A stretch of 16,638 nucleotides of DNA from an uncultured Alphaproteobacteria bacterium (lineage in GTDB: Bacteria; Pseudomonadota; Alphaproteobacteria; Rs-D84), in the NCBI GenBank assembly GCA_946625925.1, contig CAMOTP010000017.1, positions 1 through 16,638 of the forward strand, in the 5' to 3' direction. The translations under genes were made by a program, and so were the position numbers. Of this stretch, positions 13,482 through 16,638 are shown piece after piece (the first letter of the stretch is position 1; the number at the start of each line of letters is the position of its first letter). Under the pieces are notes generated by a model. It saw only the letters and a program-made list of their open reading frames with translations. It ran no database searches and was not told where the DNA came from.

Positions 13482-15398
13482 ATGCCAATCACTCAGGTTT
13501 TATTGATTATTTCGTGTTCTTTATGCTTTTTGCTGTTGGTGGCTTTGGGCATATCATTTTTTATTTCACATAAATCACAAAAAGTTATGGAATCATTGTT
13601 AACTATACTAACCCAACCTGAACGCGCACAAGTTACCGATGCAGCACGTGTATTAAAGGTGATTCTGGCTGATGAAATTGCAAAAATTGATGCTGATTTC
13701 CGCATGATTCAAGAAACATTGCAACAACAAATTGCCACCGCCCAGGATTTACACAGTCGCCTGGCCGAACAAAATGATGTACTGGTTAACACCGCAGATG
13801 ACGCAACAAAAAAAGTGGCAAATATGTCCCAAAGATTAGAGAATACTGTTGGCGGATTGCAAAACATCGTAGAATCTGAATCTTGGCATTATGTTGAAAA
13901 TTCTGCTGATAAATTTAATGCCGGGTTGAGTGATATTTTGGCACAAATCGATACAACAACAACAGATGTTAATGAGCGCGTAAACAATATCCAAACACAA
14001 ATGACAAATTGGATTGAATCTGGTAAAGAATTGAATGCAGAATTGAATACGAATTTTGAAAACAATACCAATCAAATGAAATCTTTGACCGATGAAACAA
14101 ATACGACAAAAGATTCTTTGACAGAATTAAGTAAGTCTGTGGCCGATGGGTTTGATAGTGTTAAAACATCAGCAGCTGGATACGAAGAAGTTTTGCGCAC
14201 GAACGATAAGTTTATGAACGATCATTTGGTGAAATTGGATGCATACAGTAAACAAGCAAAAAAACAATTGGTTGCACAAACAAATACTTTAACCAACACC
14301 GCAAATGTCGTGGCCAGCCAGGTACAACTTGCCGAGGCCTCTATTGATAAACAAACCCGTAAATTAACCGAGGCCGTTGATACATTAATGACATCTGCAA
14401 CAACAACCGAAGCATCCGTCCGCGGTGTTTCAAATGAATTGTCAGGATTAACAAACCACTTTAACGATGAAATTAAAGAATTTGCTACAAATGTTGTATC
14501 TGAAATCAAAACCGTATCTGGGGTCGCAAATGTGACATTGGAAAACACCAAGAATGCTGCAAATGCGTTTTCGGAATCCGTCAAAACAATGGCAACAGGT
14601 GTACGCGAAACGTTGATTGAAATGAATACAGCACACACGCAATTATCTGGACAATCCCAGAATTTAATCAAACTGTCTGCGGATACAACAGCCCAATTAC
14701 AACCATTATCTGAATTGATTGAAAGATATTATTCTGCCCTGCCCGATTTGTCACGCACTTCGATAGAAACAAATGATAATTTGAACAAGATTGTATCTAA
14801 TTTAGATAAAAATATTGCATTGATGAAACAAACTGTTTCTGATTCTACGGATGCAATTTCAGAATCTGCTGTTAAATTAGAAGATTTAGCAGGACAGTCA
14901 AGACAACAGATGATTGATTTAATGTCTGATTATGCCAAGGCTGTTAATTCTATGCAGACATTAAACAAACAAATGATGGTTGCACGTGCATCTGCGCCAA
15001 TGGATGCAATAAAAAATGCGCCACAAATGGCGGTGGCAGCAGCAGCGGGGTCGGATTTTTTGAAAACTGTTGATTTCAGCAAGTTGCATGAATTATCAAT
15101 GGATTTGACCAAGGCTGTTGGGGCAGAAATTCCTGATGTTGTATGGCAAAAATATCATGATGGTGATGCAACAATATTTTCTAAATGGTTATCAAAAATG
15201 TTGGATGCATCCGATAAAAAACAGGTACGCGAATTGTTAAAATCTGATTCTATATTCCGTTCCCAGGCATCACAATTCGTGCGTGGATTCGATAAAATTA
15301 TAGAAGCTGGATTGCATACCGATACACCGGACGCAGTAAAATCCAAATTGTTAAAAACTGATTTAGGGAATATTTATACCCATTTAAAAGGTAAATAA
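13482..15398 (+). CDS. Membrane-anchored long coiled-coil protein, unknown function
   Basis: This 638-residue protein has one N-terminal membrane helix (about 5-29) followed by a basic segment and then roughly 450 residues of alanine-, threonine-, asparagine- and glutamine-rich heptad-like sequence, with many repeats of the type T-x-x-A-x-x-V or N-x-x-x. It ends in a compact domain of about 110 residues (W-Q-K-Y-H-D-G-D-A-T-I-F, a segment with F-R-S-Q and F-V-R-G-F, and a final D-L-G-N-I-Y-T-H-L). I recall similar C-terminal blocks ending D-L-G-K-L-Y in uncharacterised alphaproteobacterial coiled-coil proteins but cannot name the family. It resembles chemoreceptor and RmuC coils only in composition: no HAMP domain, signalling hairpin or RmuC nuclease domain is visible. 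GGGGAG precedes the ATG and a terminator follows immediately. Confidence 0.75.
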   Translation: MPITQVLLIISCSLCFLLLVALGISFFISHKSQKVMESLLTILTQPERAQVTDAARVLKVILADEIAKIDADFRMIQETLQQQIATAQDLHSRLAEQNDVLVNTADDATKKVANMSQRLENTVGGLQNIVESESWHYVENSADKFNAGLSDILAQIDTTTTDVNERVNNIQTQMTNWIESGKELNAELNTNFENNTNQMKSLTDETNTTKDSLTELSKSVADGFDSVKTSAAGYEEVLRTNDKFMNDHLVKLDAYSKQAKKQLVAQTNTLTNTANVVASQVQLAEASIDKQTRKLTEAVDTLMTSATTTEASVRGVSNELSGLTNHFNDEIKEFATNVVSEIKTVSGVANVTLENTKNAANAFSESVKTMATGVRETLIEMNTAHTQLSGQSQNLIKLSADTTAQLQPLSELIERYYSALPDLSRTSIETNDNLNKIVSNLDKNIALMKQTVSDSTDAISESAVKLEDLAGQSRQQMIDLMSDYAKAVNSMQTLNKQMMVARASAPMDAIKNAPQMAVAAAAGSDFLKTVDFSKLHELSMDLTKAVGAEIPDVVWQKYHDGDATIFSKWLSKMLDASDKKQVRELLKSDSIFRSQASQFVRGFDKIIEAGLHTDTPDAVKSKLLKTDLGNIYTHLKGK

Positions 15399-15423
15399 AA
15401 AAACCGCCAATATGGCGGTTTTT
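15399..15423. terminator. Bidirectional Rho-independent terminator
   Basis: CCGCCA (15404-15409) pairs with TGGCGG (15413-15418) around an ATA loop. Flanking A5 and T5 extend the stem and supply U-tracts both ways. It starts one base after the coiled-coil gene stop and overlaps the stop codon of the convergent P-loop kinase-like gene. Confidence 0.92.
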
Positions 15424-16021
15424 ATTTGGTTTTACCGGCATTTTGAACCAGTTTTATCAAATCCAAATTTGGTTTATCATTACGTGGCATTGTTATATAA
15501 TCCACGTGTACATTGGCCGCACGAAAATCATCCATATTACATGTATTTGCTTGTCGAACCGCCAAATCGTTATTCATAGATGCCCTTTTGCGCACTATAT
15601 CGAAATTATCTATATCCTGGGTTGTAAAGAATGCAACACGAAATTCGTATTGATTGTCTAATTTGTGTGCAATGAACCAATCCATCAATTCACGTGTATA
15701 ACGTGGCTGAATAACATCATAAACAAAATTTTTACCCATATTGTTATTTATTTCAAATTCCGGAATTCCATACAACCATTTTGGCTCGCCAGGTTTCCAA
15801 AATGCCTGGTTAACAAATAGATACGTTGCAAATTTTTCTGTTTCAAAATATTTTTCATCACGAAAATAATATGAAACACCGTTTTGTTCACCGTCACGTA
15901 TTTTACGTGTTGTCGCTGATATTAAATTATGAAATCCGTTTGGTATTGCATAGTTATTTATAAATGTGGTTTTACCTGTGCCAGATAATCCATTACAAAC
16001 CAAGACTATATTTTTAGCCAT
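15422..16021 (-). CDS. Guanylate-kinase-like P-loop protein
   Basis: The 199-residue product resembles guanylate kinase, which makes GDP from GMP and ATP. The P-loop G11-L-S-G-T-G-K17-T is at the N-terminus. The GMP-binding region S35-A-T-T-R39-x-x-R42-D-G-E-x-x-G-V-x-Y51-Y-F matches the classic signature, including both arginines and the tyrosine. Beyond residue 60 the sequence diverges: the usual F-G-N-Y-Y-G-T block appears as K-W-L-Y-G-I-P after an inserted K-P-G-E-P, and the lid is weakly conserved. It may be a diverged paralogue with another nucleotide or non-nucleotide substrate, so I assign no symbol. Met at 16021 is chosen over the Met at 16042 because AAGGA lies seven bases upstream and the P-loop then has the normal position. 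It is downstream of rpoD, after a terminator. Confidence 0.75.
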   Translation of the reverse strand: MAKNIVLVCNGLSGTGKTTFINNYAIPNGFHNLISATTRKIRDGEQNGVSYYFRDEKYFETEKFATYLFVNQAFWKPGEPKWLYGIPEFEINNNMGKNFVYDVIQPRYTRELMDWFIAHKLDNQYEFRVAFFTTQDIDNFDIVRKRASMNNDLAVRQANTCNMDDFRAANVHVDYITMPRNDKPNLDLIKLVQNAGKTK

Positions 16022-16059
16022 AACTCTATCCTTTTTATTCACATTCTCTGCTCGGGAAA

Positions 16060-16086
16060 AACAAACGCACCATTGATGGTGCGTTT
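16060..16086 (-). terminator. Rho-independent terminator after rpoD
   Basis: AAACGCACCAT (16063-16073) and ATGGTGCGTTT (16076-16086) form a perfect 11-pair stem with a two-base gap in the tightest pairing. In minus-strand direction it is followed by GTTTTTC. It lies just past the sigma factor stop. Confidence 0.8.
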
Positions 16087-16098
16087 AACAATTTATAA

Positions 16099-16638
16099 CT
16101 AATCTTCTTCCAAAAAGCTGTGTAATTTACGACGACGAGTTGGGTGATTCAACTTGTTCAAAGCCTTTTGTTCTATTTGGCGGATACGTTCACGTGTCAC
16201 ACCAATATATTCACCAACCTCTTCCAGAGTACAGGTTTTATTTGTACTCATACCGAAACGTTGACGTAAAACAGTTTCTTCCTTGGGATCCAATTCTGAT
16301 AAAATCTGGGTAACAATTTTACGCAAATTCTTTTGTGCAGCAAACACAAATGGATTTTTCGCAGTTTCATCAGCAATAATTTCTATACGTGAACTATCAT
16401 CTTCGGTACCAACAGGCGCCTCAAGTGATATTGGTTTCAAATTCACCTTCATAGCCTTGTGAATTTTGTCTACTGGTAAATAAATAATCTTGGACAATTC
16501 TTCGGCAGTCGGCATACGACCATATTTGTGCATAAATTGACGAGATGCACGTTGAATTTTATGTATGTTGTCAATCATATGTACAGGTATACGAATTGTA
16601 CGTGCCTGGTCAGCAATACTGCGTGAAATACCCTGTTG
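16099..16638 (-). CDS. rpoD: RNA polymerase principal sigma factor RpoD, C-terminal part (5' end outside window)
   Basis: The frame is open to the window edge, giving the last 179 residues of a sigma70 factor. It starts inside region 2.4 (S-R-S-I-A-D-Q-A-R-T-I-R-I-P-V-H-M), continues with region 3 (R-Q-F-M-H-K-Y-G-R-M-P-T-A-E-E-L, then P-I-S-L-E-A-P-V-G-x-E-D-D-S) and region 4 (L-D-P-K-E-E-T-V-L-R-Q-R-F-G-M, and the -35 helix-turn-helix T-L-E-E-V-G ... V-T-R-E-R-I-R-Q-I-E), and ends H-S-F-L-E-E-D as principal sigma factors do. These features separate it from RpoH and stationary-phase sigmas. The first residues read Q-Q-G-I-S-R where E. coli has R-Q-A-I-T-R. Its promoters lie outside the window; a strong terminator follows. 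Confidence 0.95.
   Translation of the reverse strand, partial: QQGISRSIADQARTIRIPVHMIDNIHKIQRASRQFMHKYGRMPTAEELSKIIYLPVDKIHKAMKVNLKPISLEAPVGTEDDSSRIEIIADETAKNPFVFAAQKNLRKIVTQILSELDPKEETVLRQRFGMSTNKTCTLEEVGEYIGVTRERIRQIEQKALNKLNHPTRRRKLHSFLEED

Noticed and set aside
13482..15398. Chemoreceptor or RmuC identity for the coiled-coil protein
   Set aside because: No HAMP domain, no chemoreceptor hairpin tip motif and no RmuC nuclease block can be seen; the resemblance is compositional.
16022..16042. Upstream Met giving a 206-residue kinase-like protein
   Set aside because: The upstream start would place the AAGGA ribosome binding site inside the coding region and adds a charged stretch not expected before the first strand of the P-loop fold.
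1..16638. CRISPR arrays, insertion sequences, tRNA genes, prophage
   Set aside because: No regularly spaced direct repeats, transposase motifs, cloverleaf-like sequences or phage structural genes were found in either strand.

Overview
The window is an AT-rich chromosomal segment that most likely comes from a low-GC member of the Alphaproteobacteria. The pointers are a secreted DUF2155-type protein (a family known mainly from that class), an AddA-type rather than RecB-type helicase-nuclease, the trmD-rplS pair, and a housekeeping RpoD. The standard code is used: TGA ends trmD and xseA. Mobile elements, CRISPR arrays, tRNA and rRNA genes were looked for and not seen. No gap between genes exceeds 160 bases, so the DNA is compact. 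The species cannot be named from the sequence alone; a host-associated or gut lineage with a small genome would fit.

Layout. 1-710 (+): the 3' end of trmD overlaps rplS by four bases, closed by a terminator. 869-2688 (+): an operon of a secreted DUF2155 protein, a small single-pass membrane protein and tsaD (tRNA t6A synthesis). 2729-4942 (+): an operon of a small protein with a possible Cys-His-Asp triad, xseA (exonuclease VII large subunit) and a DUF488-like protein. 5006-6628 (+): a 540-residue protein of unknown family with an HExxH zinc-peptidase motif. It converges on a lipoprotein gene (7826-6669, -) across a bidirectional terminator. 9568-7913 (-): recN. 13390-9624 (-): an operon of an AddA helicase, a separately encoded AddA nuclease domain, and two small membrane proteins. 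13482-15398 (+): a long membrane-anchored coiled-coil protein whose promoter overlaps the divergent addA promoter. 16021-15422 (-): a guanylate-kinase-like P-loop protein. 16638-16099 (-): the C-terminal part of RpoD, cut by the window end.

Functionally the segment mixes translation and tRNA modification (trmD, rplS, tsaD), double-strand-break and DNA-end processing (addA in two pieces, recN, xseA), envelope proteins of unknown role, and the principal sigma factor. The observations most worth following are: (i) AddA split exactly between helicase and nuclease, with a 20-base overlap and its own start codon and ribosome binding site; (ii) three good sigma70-type promoters placed so close to the start codon that the mRNAs should be leaderless; (iii) palindromes sitting on the recN and peptidase-like promoters; and (iv) unassigned proteins with recognisable catalytic-looking motifs.
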